Below, one piece after another: positions 16,412 through 25,742 of a stretch of 46,917 nt of DNA. A program made the translations under genes and the position numbers. The first letter of the stretch is position 1. Every line of letters starts with the position of its first letter. The notes below the pieces were generated by a model. The model did no database searches and was not told where the DNA came from. It was given only the letters and a program-made list of their open reading frames with translations. The stretch is from Shewanella halifaxensis HAW-EB4 (GTDB lineage Bacteria; Pseudomonadota; Gammaproteobacteria; Enterobacterales; Shewanellaceae): the NCBI RefSeq assembly GCF_000019185.1, contig NC_010334.1:5180001-5226917 (forward strand). Reading direction: 5' to 3'.

Positions 16412-16442
16412 AAAAAGCCCCAACCCTAAGGTTGAGGCTTTT
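16412..16442 (-). terminator. Terminator after the TonB-dependent receptor gene
   Basis: AAAAAGCCcCAACC pairs with GGTTGaGGCTTTT through two short stems separated by a C/A mismatch, with loop CTAA. The A-run gives U residues on the minus strand. It ends the receptor transcript and separates it from the regulator gene. Confidence 0.8.
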
Positions 16443-16469
16443 AATACTCATTAGACTTGAAGCCTATAT

Positions 16470-18602
16470 TTAGAACTTAGCTTCCAGTGCTAGACTAAAG
16501 TGACGGCCTTCACCCACAGTCACATCAGTGTTGGTACCACCGGCCAGATAATCGGTATCAAATAGATTCTTCACGTTTACACGAACACTCACATCGCTAC
16601 CCATTACGTCCATAGTGTATGCGGCGCCCATATCGAAACGTACATAACCATCTTTACTGATCGTGTTGCTCGTATTGGCAAAACGCTCACCCACATAGAG
16701 AGCGCCGAAGTTGAATGCTAAATCATCGGTCATCTCATAACGTGTCCAAACGTTTGCCGACCACTCTGGCGCATCGACAGGTGTCTTACCGTTTAGGCTA
16801 TCGGTTTCTGGACGAAGATACTCTGCATCTAGGTACATCATAGAGCCCGTCATAAACCAGCTATCGCTGACCTGACCTTGAGCGCCCATCTCGAAACCTT
16901 TATGGCGCTGCTCACCAGACTGAGTAGTAATGGTTTGGCTACTACCTTCAATCTCTTCGGTTACCGTCACATTTGATACCGTGATATCAAATACCGCACC
17001 GGTTAATAGTAGACTGCCATCAAACAGCTCCCACTTGGTGCCAATTTCATATTGCTCGCCGTACTCAGGATCTAGGTTCTTACCATCGTTAACGTCATCA
17101 ATGTTGTTCACTATTCCTTGAGGAGTAAAACTCTTCGAGTAGTTAACGTAGATGCTACCGTTATCAGCAGGCGAGTAGATCACACCAAACTTAGGCGAGA
17201 CCGCATAGCTGTTACTACCAGCTCCCTCTTTTTTCTGCTCGTCGTAACGCACACCAGCAAGCACTTGCCACTCATCGGTAATCGTCACTAGGTCTTGAAC
17301 GTAGAAGCCGTAGTGCTTGTATTCACTCTCGTACTTAGTTACATCACGATTGTAATCAAGATCTGGCTTAGGTACTGGCTGTCCAGGCATCACAACTTGT
17401 TTCTTTTCACCAGACTCTTTTAACTGACCATAGTAATAATCGAGCATGTTAGCGCCGATAAGTAGTTGATGCTCTAAATCACCCGTGTAGAAGTTACCGG
17501 TGAAATCAACAAAACCCGTCTTGTGTTGCCAATCATCATAACGGTCAAACGGGCTTATGTAATAACCATCTGTAAATGGATCTTCAGAACCACTAATTAG
17601 TGATGGAGAAGAGTCTAAACGCTGACGGTTAAACTGCTGGTCGTTATAGCCCGCTTTAACTTTCCAATCATCTGTTAGGTGATAAGTTAGCTCGGCACCT
17701 AGGTTAGAGATAGTGTTATCGGTAAATGCCCATGGCTGATCCCAGATGATGTCACGGCCACCAATCAAGTCACCACTGCTATCTAGCCAGCCACCACGAT
17801 CTATACCAGTCTTGTCTTGAGTATGGTCATACTTAAGCGATAGCAGTAGATCATCGGTAATATCAAACTCTAGGTTTAGGTAACCTAACCAACGGTCGCG
17901 CTCCTGATGGCTGCCATCTTGATACTCTCTCCAGTAGGTAGTGTCTTGCTTAACTAACACGGTGCGGTAACGAATTGTTTCGGCTTCGTTGAGGCTGCCA
18001 CCGGCATCGAGTTGGAAACGTGTCGAGCCATTCTCATCGGTATCGAAGCCAATATCTAACATAGTTTCATAGGTAGGCTTCTTGGTAACCATGTTGATCA
18101 AGCCACCAGGACCAGACTGACCATAAAGCATGCTCGAAGGGCCTTTTAATACCTCAACCTGCTGCAGCGTTTCGATTGGCTGTACATAGTGAGACCACTG
18201 CTGCTGACCATTAATTAAGAAACCTGAGCCTGAAGAGAGTTCGAAACCACGAATGTTGAATACTTGGCGGTTCCACTTCTCAGAGCCACCTGTCACGCTT
18301 GAGTCATTAACGAGAACTTCCGAAAGGTTAGTCGCTAGCTGCTCATCGGTAACGAAGTCAGGGATTACAGTGACAGATTGAGGCGTGTCCAAGATGTCGA
18401 TATCACCACGCATCGCGCCTGAAGATGAACCAACATTATAATCATTAAAGCTACGACCGGTAACGCTGATGCGCTCGATATTTGGCTCGGCTACAATAGT
18501 GGATTCAGCACTTGTATCCTCGGCAAATGCAGAAGATGAAGCCAATGCAGCAACGATTGCTAGGCCTAAACGTGAAAACTTAAATGACGTCCCAACAGAC
18601 AT
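16470..18602 (-). CDS. TonB-dependent siderophore receptor
   Basis: A 710-residue outer-membrane receptor. I start at the ATG at 18602, not the TTG at 18614, because GAGG lies six bases before it and the product then opens with a clean Sec signal peptide ending in SSAFA. A TonB box-like IERISVTG follows, then the plug domain (about 60-160) with LDTPQSVTVIPDF, FNIRGFEL, LKGPSSMLYGQSGPGGLINMV, all typical of the ferric-siderophore class. The remainder is the 22-strand barrel, ending in the correct terminal Phe (ALEAKF). The ligand cannot be read; hydroxamate-type siderophores are likely for this subfamily. A Fur-like site precedes it. It sits between glmU and the glmS regulator although unrelated to them. 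Confidence 0.92.
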   Translation of the reverse strand: MSVGTSFKFSRLGLAIVAALASSSAFAEDTSAESTIVAEPNIERISVTGRSFNDYNVGSSSGAMRGDIDILDTPQSVTVIPDFVTDEQLATNLSEVLVNDSSVTGGSEKWNRQVFNIRGFELSSGSGFLINGQQQWSHYVQPIETLQQVEVLKGPSSMLYGQSGPGGLINMVTKKPTYETMLDIGFDTDENGSTRFQLDAGGSLNEAETIRYRTVLVKQDTTYWREYQDGSHQERDRWLGYLNLEFDITDDLLLSLKYDHTQDKTGIDRGGWLDSSGDLIGGRDIIWDQPWAFTDNTISNLGAELTYHLTDDWKVKAGYNDQQFNRQRLDSSPSLISGSEDPFTDGYYISPFDRYDDWQHKTGFVDFTGNFYTGDLEHQLLIGANMLDYYYGQLKESGEKKQVVMPGQPVPKPDLDYNRDVTKYESEYKHYGFYVQDLVTITDEWQVLAGVRYDEQKKEGAGSNSYAVSPKFGVIYSPADNGSIYVNYSKSFTPQGIVNNIDDVNDGKNLDPEYGEQYEIGTKWELFDGSLLLTGAVFDITVSNVTVTEEIEGSSQTITTQSGEQRHKGFEMGAQGQVSDSWFMTGSMMYLDAEYLRPETDSLNGKTPVDAPEWSANVWTRYEMTDDLAFNFGALYVGERFANTSNTISKDGYVRFDMGAAYTMDVMGSDVSVRVNVKNLFDTDYLAGGTNTDVTVGEGRHFSLALEAKF

Positions 18603-18650
18603 ATCCAACCTCAAAATGACACATGAATGTATTAATTGAGTCGCAATATA

Positions 18651-18669
18651 AATGAGAACTATTTTTATT
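18651..18669 (-). promoter_or_regulatory. Fur-like site upstream of the TonB-dependent receptor
   Basis: The sequence AATGAGAACTATTTTTATT has a good AATGAGAA left half-site and a weaker right half, spaced as in a Fur box, and lies about 50 bp upstream of the receptor start. Iron repression is expected for such a receptor, which supports the call. Confidence 0.6.
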
Positions 18670-18824
18670 TAAGTTTCTTTACACTTCTTTACGGTGACGG
18701 GTGACGCACTTCAAAATTACCATTGAAAATAAACATTTAGCAACACAAGTGTATCAACAAGTATCATCGGTATTGGCGTTATTCCAATAAACTGAACGCC
18801 TAAATAATCGATTAAATAAAAAGC

Positions 18825-18852
18825 AAAAAAGCGACACTAGAGTCGCTTTTTT
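18825..18852 (-). terminator. Terminator after glmU
   Basis: AAAAAAGCGAC pairs with GTCGCTTTTTT around ACTAGA. On the minus strand the stem is followed by a U-run. It lies 14 bp past the glmU stop. Confidence 0.92.
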
Positions 18853-18866
18853 GAAATAACTAATCT

Positions 18867-20231
18867 TTACTTTTTCTGCTTAACGGGTCGCGCCCAGCCA
18901 GTCAAATGACGCTGTTTAACGCGGGTGATAACCAACTCACCAGCCGCAACATCTTTAGTTATGGTAGAACCCGCCCCCAAAGTAGCACCTTCACCAATAG
19001 TCACAGGTGCAACCAACTGGGTATCACTGCCGACAAATACATTGTCTTCAATAATCGTTTGGAACTTATTGGCACCATCATAGTTACAGGTAATAGTACC
19101 TGCACCGATATTTACCCCAGCACCGATAGTCGCATCGCCAATATAGGCCAAATGTCCCGCTTTAGAGCCTTTACCTAATACCGCTTTTTTCATTTCAACG
19201 AAGTTGCCAATATGGGCGTCTTGTTTAAGCTCTGCGCCAGGACGCAAGCGTGCAAAAGGACCTGCGCTGGCATCAACACCAACCTTTGCACTCTCGATAA
19301 TCGAGTAAGGTTTTATCACTGCGTTGTCGCTAATCTCGCAATCGATAAGGATGGCACCCGCGCCAATAGTGACATTATTACCGATAGTCACCTTACCCTC
19401 GATAACCACGTTAATGTCGATCATCACATCCATGCCCACGGTGACGTCACCGCGAATGTCGATACGAGCAGGATCGCGCAGATTGGCCCCTTCAAGCATC
19501 AGCTTTTCAGCTGCTCGCGCTTGGTAAGCACGCTCAAGCTGCGCCAGTTGTACGCGGTTATTTGCACCTTCAACTTCCACAGCGGATTCAGGCTGCGCAG
19601 TAGTAATGGCAACACCATCTTTGTGTGCCATGGCAACGATATCAGTAAGGTAGTATTCACCTTGAGCATTGTCTGATGATAATTGACCTAACCAAGCCTT
19701 TAGTTGCTTACCCGGCGTCGCCATAATGCCAGTATTGATCTCACTGATAGCTAGTTGCTCGGCATTGGCATCTTTCTGCTCAACAATACCAACGACGTTT
19801 CCATCCTCTCGCACTATACGGCCATAGCCTGTCGGATTAGGCAGGTTAACAGTCAAAATAGCTAGACCATTATCTTCTCGAGCAGCAAGTAAAGCTTCAA
19901 GTGTAGAAGCTTGGATCAGTGGCACATCACCATAAAGAATCAGCACCGTATCGTCATCACTAATATTATCATTAGCCTGCGCTACCGCATGCCCAGTGCC
20001 TAATTGCTCAGCTTGTAGTACCCAATTTAGCTGCTGCTCACCCAGTTTTGCTTGTAGCTTATCGGCGCCATAGCCATAAACCAGCTGGATAGCATCACTG
20101 CCCACTTGATGTGCAGTATCAATTACATGCTGAACCATGCTCTTATGAGCGATAGGGTGAAGAACTTTTGGAAGATCTGAGCGCATGCGGGTTCCCTTGC
20201 CTGCGGCCAAAATTACTACATTCAATGCCAT
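18867..20231 (-). CDS. glmU: Bifunctional GlmU (GlcN-1-P acetyltransferase / GlcNAc-1-P uridylyltransferase)
   Basis: GlmU carries out the last two steps to UDP-GlcNAc for peptidoglycan and lipopolysaccharide. The N-terminal uridylyltransferase domain starts [18 protein letters not shown] (5-22) with the nucleotide-binding LAAGxGTRM motif, then LYGDVPLI and the metal-binding [11 protein letters not shown] region. The C-terminal half is a left-handed beta helix with many hexapeptide repeats (e.g. [36 protein letters not shown]) and the acetyltransferase residues near [14 protein letters not shown]. The length, 454, is normal. It lies between a DsrE-family gene and the receptor gene, all on the same strand, near the atp operon as in related genomes. 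Confidence 0.98.
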
Positions 20232-20346
20232 GGATTATCCTTGAGCTAATGCTTTAACTGATGTTAGAAAAATGAGGTCTTTATTAGACAGCCGATTTTA
20301 AGCGATACAGTTATTAAAAGCGACTCGACTTACGGCAGAATCAGTA

Positions 20347-20703
20347 TTAAAAAGTAATGGTTTTATCAGCCACCAGCACCCACTGAGCAAGATCATCCAT
20401 GGTAGCCATTTCACAACCTTCAATCACTTTAAGCTCTGTTAGGCCGCGAGCATGCATACAGGAACCACAGAACTTAACCTGTGTTTTTTGTGCAATAACA
20501 ATCTCTAGCATCTGCTGGATGTTATAACCTTCGACTGGCTTTTGATTAGGTAAAACAGCCGTTACCGCATCAGACAGCAAAAATAGGCTCACTCTGACTG
20601 GTGAATAGTCTTGCTCATTGAGCTGTATGGCGAGACGAAGCGCATTGAATAGCTTTTCTGAACCATAAGGAGCGTCATTAGCGATGATAAGTACGTGTTG
20701 CAT
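20347..20703 (-). CDS. DsrE-family protein
   Basis: I start at the ATG at 20703, which gives MQHVLIIANDAPYGSEKLFN, the typical opening of the DsrE/DsrF fold with an Asp-Ala-Pro-(Tyr/Phe)-Gly-Ser loop; the upstream extension (MSLSVTLLALFLIKGSA) looks like non-coding sequence and AAAGGG precedes the chosen start. The 118-residue product has the family FCGSCMHARGLT motif, where two cysteines sit as C-X2-C near residue 79. Family members take part in sulfur relay or persulfide handling, but many isolated ones, like this YchN-like gene, have no proven role. No other tus or dsr gene is adjacent. It may be transcribed together with glmU, 115 bp downstream. Confidence 0.82.
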   Translation of the reverse strand: MQHVLIIANDAPYGSEKLFNALRLAIQLNEQDYSPVRVSLFLLSDAVTAVLPNQKPVEGYNIQQMLEIVIAQKTQVKFCGSCMHARGLTELKVIEGCEMATMDDLAQWVLVADKTITF

Positions 20704-20763
20704 GGCAGAACCCTTTATTAAAAATAATGCCAACAATGTAACACTCAAACTCAAGCCAGAAAT

Positions 20764-20793
20764 TTGCCGTCATCACGTTAATGATGACGGCAA
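20764..20793 (-). terminator. Perfect 12-bp hairpin after the exporter permease gene
   Basis: TTGCCGTCATCA and TGATGACGGCAA pair exactly around CGTTAA, 27 bp past the permease stop codon. Only a weak U-run (ATTT) follows on the minus strand, so the termination efficiency is unclear. Confidence 0.6.
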
Positions 20794-20819
20794 TGACTCT
20801 TATACCGATAAAATTGCGA

Positions 20820-23228
20820 TTATTCGTTACGCAGCGCCTTAATGGGATCAGTCTTAAGGATTCGCCAAATAGGAATAAAGCTCACAATAACAGCGAACAC
20901 CAGTAACAGCGCTAGGCTGGAGATCAATTCAGGCCAATAGAGGGCAAAACGCCAGTCGACTTGGGTACGACTATAACCAATCACAAAATAGCTGATAGAA
21001 AAACCAAATAACGCAGCCGTAGCCATAGGTTTAGCTAGTTCGAATAGTTGAGAGCGCAGTAGCAGCTTTTGGCTCGCTCCCATCGCGAGCCTGACTCCAA
21101 GTTCATAACGACGCATCCTCACCATATAGCTGATCATGCCATTGATACCAGCTAGAACCATGATAAGCGACACCAAGGAGATACCGCCAGCAAGCCAGGC
21201 AGAGAAACGCTGATTACGACTGATATTGGCAAAATGCTCATCCACCGATTTGAGTAACATAATATCCAGCCTAGGATCTAGCTTAAGCAACTGGGCATAC
21301 ATCAGGGCTTGATTAAAACCTGCATGATCTTCCTTAACCTTAATGACAAGAGTATCGACGCGATATCCGGAATAATTTCCTGGTATAAATAGCTCATCTG
21401 CCTCATAGCTAGCACTACCAGGAAAATCGGTATTACTGACTACGCCGACAATCTCCATTGGCACCTTATCGTGCTTCATCACCTTCTGACCAATGGCATC
21501 ACCATCAAATTTAGCCGCCAACCGCTGATTAATAATGACAGGCTTATATTCTAGTTGCAGATCTTCACGACTAAAGAAACGCCCCTGGATCTGCATACCA
21601 AATAACGGCAGCTGATTATCATCCATTACCGTGACTCGACCATTGGCAATATTATCGCCCATTTCATTATAGATAGGCCCTATATTAAAAGTATCGGGAA
21701 CGCGGGTATCACTGGCGCGACTCACACTTACTACGCCTGACTGCGCCCTTAAATGCTCACTCACCGCGCGCTGCAAATTAACTCTGGCCTCCTTGTCCGA
21801 TATGGCGCCGTAATTGACCACCATGGACCAAAGATCCTTACTAATTATATGGTTTTGTCTTAATGCCTCGTTCAAACTTGCCATCAATACCTGACTCGAT
21901 GCGACCAAGGTGAGTACAGCAAACAATAATTGCAAGCCGATAAGTCCATGGCTAACGCCTTTGGATAACTGCTTGCCCGTGCCCTTGCCGCTGGCCTGCA
22001 AACAGCTTTGCAGTTGAGATTCATCGATGGCCTTAAGCTCTATCCAGCTAAAGACAAAAGCGATGACCAGAGTCACCAACACGGCGAAGAGCAACATATT
22101 GGCATTTAAACTGAGCGCATCAAGGCGTGGCAATAGCTCTTCACCCAGATAACCTATCATGTTGAAAGCAAAGCTAGTGAGCAGCAGTGCGAATAGTGAA
22201 GCCAAGCCTATCAATAAACCGTTGTGACGAAAAATATCCTTAAATAGCTGTTTACGAGTCGCACCAAAGGCGTAACTGATAGCAACGGTTTGTACTCGTC
22301 CCACTGCCCTGGCTAACTGTAAATTACCCAAGTTAATCAAAGCCATTAGAGTCAGCAAACTCACACCACCGACCAACATAACAATCAATTTGCCACTGTC
22401 ACCGCGCATCGCGGCAGTAAAGTCTTGTAACCGGCCGGAAAGCTCATACTCTTTAACTAACTCTGGCGTATTTAACTTGGCCGCCGCCAGCATCTGCTCG
22501 CCAAGGCGCTCACTGGCAAGCTCTGGAGTGACTCCAGTTTGTAATCGACCCAGCGCCTTTATTGCGCTGCCATAGCCACCAAAGCTTTTGGGGTCTAACT
22601 GCTCATCCATATCCAGAGGCAGCCAGATAGCCTGAGCAACATCACTGCGCTGGGGTAGAACCAAGTTATCGGGAGTCACGCCGATGATGGTGAAGCGACG
22701 CTGATTAAGCTGTACGCTTTTGCCTATGATGCTGGGATCTGCAGCAAAATGTTGCTGCCAAGCCTGATAACTTAAGATTGCCGATGGCTGCTTGTTGCCC
22801 ATCGTCTCATCGACATTAAAGAAACGCCCTAATACAGGCTTAAGTTGTAACACTTCAAACAAATTATGTGAGGCCAACATTACCGGAACATCGGGCCGTT
22901 CAGGAGAATCCAGTAGCTTATATTCACTCCAGCTAAAATAAATAGCGAGATCGGAAAATATGTTCTGTTGCTGCTGCAGAGTCAACAGGTTTTGGGTGTT
23001 AGTGCCTACAACGATTTGCTGCTGGTAGTTGAGTGTTCCCTCAACATAATACAACTCATCGGCTTCGCCATAAGGCAAGGGCTGCAGATAGGCCACATCT
23101 AAGATACTAAATACGCTAAATACCAGACTTAAGGTAAGTGCCAAACTTAGGGTGACCGTAAGGTAATATTGTTTAGCCCGCCCAAATTGGCGCTGGGCGG
23201 CAGTCAACATATGACTCAACGCTATCAT
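20820..23228 (-). CDS. ABC transporter permease, duplicated FtsX/MacB type
   Basis: An 802-residue permease. I start at the ATG at 23228 because it overlaps the ATPase stop as ATGA, a coupling arrangement; a GTG three codons earlier is less likely. It has a first membrane helix (about 15-45), a large periplasmic MacB-core-like domain (about 50-270), three more helices (about 280-400), a fourth near 430, a second periplasmic domain (about 455-665), and three last helices. The C-terminal FtsX signature is clear: LGVRLAMGASQKLLLRSQL and IWRILKTDPIKALRNE. An equivalent IAISYAFGATRKQLFKD lies in the first half, so the protein is a duplication in one chain. Single-copy MacB has about 650 residues with a fused ATPase; here the ATPase is separate. 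The substrate is unknown. Confidence 0.88.
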   Translation of the reverse strand: MIALSHMLTAAQRQFGRAKQYYLTVTLSLALTLSLVFSVFSILDVAYLQPLPYGEADELYYVEGTLNYQQQIVVGTNTQNLLTLQQQQNIFSDLAIYFSWSEYKLLDSPERPDVPVMLASHNLFEVLQLKPVLGRFFNVDETMGNKQPSAILSYQAWQQHFAADPSIIGKSVQLNQRRFTIIGVTPDNLVLPQRSDVAQAIWLPLDMDEQLDPKSFGGYGSAIKALGRLQTGVTPELASERLGEQMLAAAKLNTPELVKEYELSGRLQDFTAAMRGDSGKLIVMLVGGVSLLTLMALINLGNLQLARAVGRVQTVAISYAFGATRKQLFKDIFRHNGLLIGLASLFALLLTSFAFNMIGYLGEELLPRLDALSLNANMLLFAVLVTLVIAFVFSWIELKAIDESQLQSCLQASGKGTGKQLSKGVSHGLIGLQLLFAVLTLVASSQVLMASLNEALRQNHIISKDLWSMVVNYGAISDKEARVNLQRAVSEHLRAQSGVVSVSRASDTRVPDTFNIGPIYNEMGDNIANGRVTVMDDNQLPLFGMQIQGRFFSREDLQLEYKPVIINQRLAAKFDGDAIGQKVMKHDKVPMEIVGVVSNTDFPGSASYEADELFIPGNYSGYRVDTLVIKVKEDHAGFNQALMYAQLLKLDPRLDIMLLKSVDEHFANISRNQRFSAWLAGGISLVSLIMVLAGINGMISYMVRMRRYELGVRLAMGASQKLLLRSQLFELAKPMATAALFGFSISYFVIGYSRTQVDWRFALYWPELISSLALLLVFAVIVSFIPIWRILKTDPIKALRNE

Positions 23229-23929
23229 GCGACACACTCGATATTGACAGCCGTTTCGATAACGACCTTGCCATCGAGTAAGTTAATCTGTCTATCTGCC
23301 ATCTGAGCATAGCGGGGATCATGAGTAACCAGACAAATGGTGGTTCCCTGACGGTTAAGCTCGCTTAGCAGCGCCATCACGGCGTCACCATTGTTCGAGT
23401 CTAGGTTTCCCGTAGGCTCATCGACCAACATGATGCCTGAATCTGCCGCCAGGGCCCTAGCAATCGACACCCTTTGCTGTTGACCACCAGAGAGTTGATT
23501 AGGAAATAGCGCTGCCTTATCGGACAGCCCCACTTTGTCTAAGCACTCCAACGCTCTTCGCTGGCGTTGCTTAAGATTATCACCACGATACTTAAGCGGC
23601 AGGGCAACATTATCCAGCACCGACTCTTCATCGATTAAGTTAAACGCTTGGAATACAAAACCAATCCGACGACTGCGCACTGCAGCGCGCTCATTGGCAT
23701 TCATATCTGAGACCAGTAGACCATCGATATAATATTCACCGCTATCAGGGGTATCGAGCAGCCCTAAGATATTAAGCAGCGTCGATTTGCCGCAACCCGA
23801 TGGCCCAGATATAGCGACATACTCGCCCTCACAAACAGAAAAACAGACACCATTGAGCACTGGCGTTTTCACCTGTCCGGCGGCAAAGGACTTATAGATC
23901 TGCTTTATGTTGAGTACTTCCTTTTTCAT
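23225..23929 (-). CDS. ABC transporter ATPase, LolD/MacB-type
   Basis: The 234-residue ATPase partner of the downstream permease. Motifs: Walker A GPSGCGKST (42-50), Q-loop FVFQAFNLIDEESVLDN, signature LSGGQQQRVSIARAL, Walker B IMLVDEPTGNLDS and H-loop in CLVTHD. The text RIGFVFQAFNL and EPTGNLDS are characteristic of the LolD/MacB subfamily that powers mechanotransmission-type exporters, not importers. It has an AAGGAATGTAAG ribosome site, follows the adaptor gene by 14 bp, and overlaps the permease start by 4 bp. Confidence 0.95.
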   Translation of the reverse strand: MKKEVLNIKQIYKSFAAGQVKTPVLNGVCFSVCEGEYVAISGPSGCGKSTLLNILGLLDTPDSGEYYIDGLLVSDMNANERAAVRSRRIGFVFQAFNLIDEESVLDNVALPLKYRGDNLKQRQRRALECLDKVGLSDKAALFPNQLSGGQQQRVSIARALAADSGIMLVDEPTGNLDSNNGDAVMALLSELNRQGTTICLVTHDPRYAQMADRQINLLDGKVVIETAVNIECVA

Positions 23930-23943
23930 CTTACATTCCTTGT

Positions 23944-25173
23944 TTATTGGCTCAGCTGCAGCTGGGTAATATCTGTGTCTATATCCAATGCAGATATGAT
24001 AATTTTATCGTTAGCTTGTAGGCCGGAGATGATCTCTATGCTGTTACCTACCGCCTTGCCAAATTGCACCTGCACCTTGATAGCACGTTCAGCACTTTCT
24101 AACTTAAATACCGCTAAGGATCTGTCTTCGATAGCGCCTGCGGGCTTATCGACATAATTGACCTGGGCGCGACTCTTACCGAAGATCACCGCATCAACCA
24201 TCTGCATGGGTCGAATATCACTCGATATCTCATCGAGCAGTTGAATATCGACTCTTACTGCACCTTGACTGACCACGGGATCGACTCGAATAACCTGCCC
24301 ACTGACAATACCGCTGCGGGTATCGATATCAGCCTTAGCACCATGACGGACCAGCTGAATAAGCATCTGCGGCACCTTAATCTCGGCGATCAGAGGCGAC
24401 AAGCTCCCCACCAGAGCCAGCTCATCCCCCACATTAACGCTCTGCCCCAACTTTATCGGTAAGCGTTGCAGCACTCCCTCAATACCTGCACGCACAACAA
24501 GTTGCTCTCGTCGATTTTGCGCCGTAGCGAGCTCTGACTCTGCCTGCTTGATTATTTCTGTTTGAATAAGCAGATGCTCGGCATGAACCTCACGTAACTT
24601 ACCCAGTTTATCCTGGCCAAGCTTTAAGCGTTCATTGAGTTGTTTTGCCCTCAAGCGACTGAGCCGCATATCCATTGCAGAGATGATCCCCTCTGCCGCC
24701 AGTGGCGACTCGGCTTCCACCTGTAAGTTAGCGATTTCGGCATCGGCCTTAAACTCAGCCAAGCTAGAGGCTTGATCCAGCAGTTCACGCTGCTGCTCAA
24801 GCATCAGCTTTCGCTTGGTCGTACGACTGTTATGTACATTGGTTTCCGCTTGCTGTAGCGCACTATCGAGCTGGGGATTCTTTAAGATGAGTAAGATGCT
24901 ATTGGCGCTAACTTCGGCCCCAGGATGGAGCTTTATTTCATCGACCACAGCCAAACTGCTGGCGGTAATGAGTCGCTGGTTTTGTGACATCAGCGTGCCA
25001 TAACCTCTGATCCGCTGAGTAAACTCGCCACTTTGCACTTTAGCTGTCATCACGCTTGTTGCATCGATATAGTGACGACTACCGGAAAAGCCGATACTCC
25101 AGCCACTGATAAGCAGTGCCCCTGACAACATCAGAATTGCGCCGTAGATAATACGGCCTTTAGTCCTTTTCAT
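23944..25173 (-). CDS. HlyD/MacA-like periplasmic adaptor (membrane fusion protein)
   Basis: The 409-residue adaptor has an N-terminal membrane anchor (about 8-28), a lipoyl/barrel-sandwich half (RLITASSLAVVDEIKLHPGA, about 67-86), a long helical hairpin (about 110-220; for example REVHAEHLLIQTEIIKQAES), then the returning lipoyl half (GIEGVLQRLPIKLGQSVNVG, about 229-248) and beta-barrel and membrane-proximal domains. The hairpin is fairly long, consistent with contact to an outer-membrane TolC-type duct, but no duct gene is present. It is first in the three-gene operon, with GGAG seven bases before its ATG. Export of peptides or small molecules across the periplasm is the likely role; the cargo cannot be named. 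Confidence 0.9.
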   Translation of the reverse strand: MKRTKGRIIYGAILMLSGALLISGWSIGFSGSRHYIDATSVMTAKVQSGEFTQRIRGYGTLMSQNQRLITASSLAVVDEIKLHPGAEVSANSILLILKNPQLDSALQQAETNVHNSRTTKRKLMLEQQRELLDQASSLAEFKADAEIANLQVEAESPLAAEGIISAMDMRLSRLRAKQLNERLKLGQDKLGKLREVHAEHLLIQTEIIKQAESELATAQNRREQLVVRAGIEGVLQRLPIKLGQSVNVGDELALVGSLSPLIAEIKVPQMLIQLVRHGAKADIDTRSGIVSGQVIRVDPVVSQGAVRVDIQLLDEISSDIRPMQMVDAVIFGKSRAQVNYVDKPAGAIEDRSLAVFKLESAERAIKVQVQFGKAVGNSIEIISGLQANDKIIISALDIDTDITQLQLSQ

Positions 25174-25453
25174 TTACCGCTCCATGAATTTCTTAGGTAT
25201 AAACGCAACACAAGCCTAAGCAGATAGCCAAACTTGTAATGAAGCGGTTAAAACTTGTCCACACATTAGCATTTTCATTTTTTCATTGATACTTAAACAG
25301 ACTAAATAACATTCAAAAATATCATTGATATTCATTTACTTATGAGTTAACTCGAGACATCTATAGTTATATATATGGCTAGAAATACCACTATTAGCAG
25401 CTTGTTCCTGCTCTAGCTTATCTATTAGTCGATTCTAGGCTTGAGTGTTAACA

Positions 25454-25514
25454 GGTTCTAGGTTCTAGGTTCTGGGTTCTGGGTTCTGGGTTCTGGGTTC
25501 TGGGTTCTGGGTTC
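25454..25514. repeat. Tandem 7-bp repeat (GGTTCTA/GGTTCTG)
   Basis: Eight complete units and a five-base remainder: two GGTTCTA followed by six GGTTCTG, then GGTTC. The near-perfect identity in the second type suggests recent slippage, so the copy number may vary between strains. It lies in non-coding DNA about 280 bp from the exporter operon start. Confidence 0.95.
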
Positions 25515-25579
25515 AAGCTAACAACCTCTAATCTTTTAACCTAAGAAGTTTCTTTATAGTCTTTATATTTTTGTCTTTT

Positions 25580-25672
25580 CCGTCAGTAAGCTTGCGAACG
25601 TTCTGTTATCCGTCAGCGAAGCGTTCGCCTCTGCTTTTCCTAGCACCTAGGACCTTTCTTAGCTTTTCCTAG
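25580..25672. repeat. Imperfect direct repeats in the spacer near atpC
   Basis: CCGTCAG begins two related blocks (25580-25605 and 25610-25633), each continuing with A-A-G-C, a CGAACG or CGTTCG core and TCTG. The second holds the small hairpin GCGAA-gcg-TTCGC. Two copies of GCTTTTCCTAG follow at 25633 and 25662. These look like degenerate dispersed repeats rather than a protein site. Confidence 0.6.
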
Positions 25673-25700
25673 GGCCTGCTTTTAACCTTCTTTTAGACAC

Positions 25701-25728
25701 AAAAAAAGCGCCCTAGGGCGCTTTTTTT
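25701..25728 (-). terminator. Terminator of the ATP synthase operon
   Basis: AAAAAAAGCGCCC-TAGG-type palindrome: GCGCCC pairs with GGGCGC across TA, flanked by seven A and seven T. It lies 15 bp past the atpC stop codon. Confidence 0.95.
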
Positions 25729-25742
25729 CATCAAACAATCCC

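Larger units (their letters stand above)
25174..25742. other. Repeat-rich intergenic region between exporter operon and atpC
   Basis: No gene is evident in this 569-bp spacer. It contains the A/T-rich upstream region of the exporter operon, a 7-bp tandem array, a pair of imperfect CCGTCAG-led repeats, two GCTTTTCCTAG copies and the atp terminator. Confidence 0.75.

Noticed and set aside
25454..25514. Repeat array as a CRISPR
   Set aside because: Units are 7 bp and contiguous, without spacers, and no cas gene is present.
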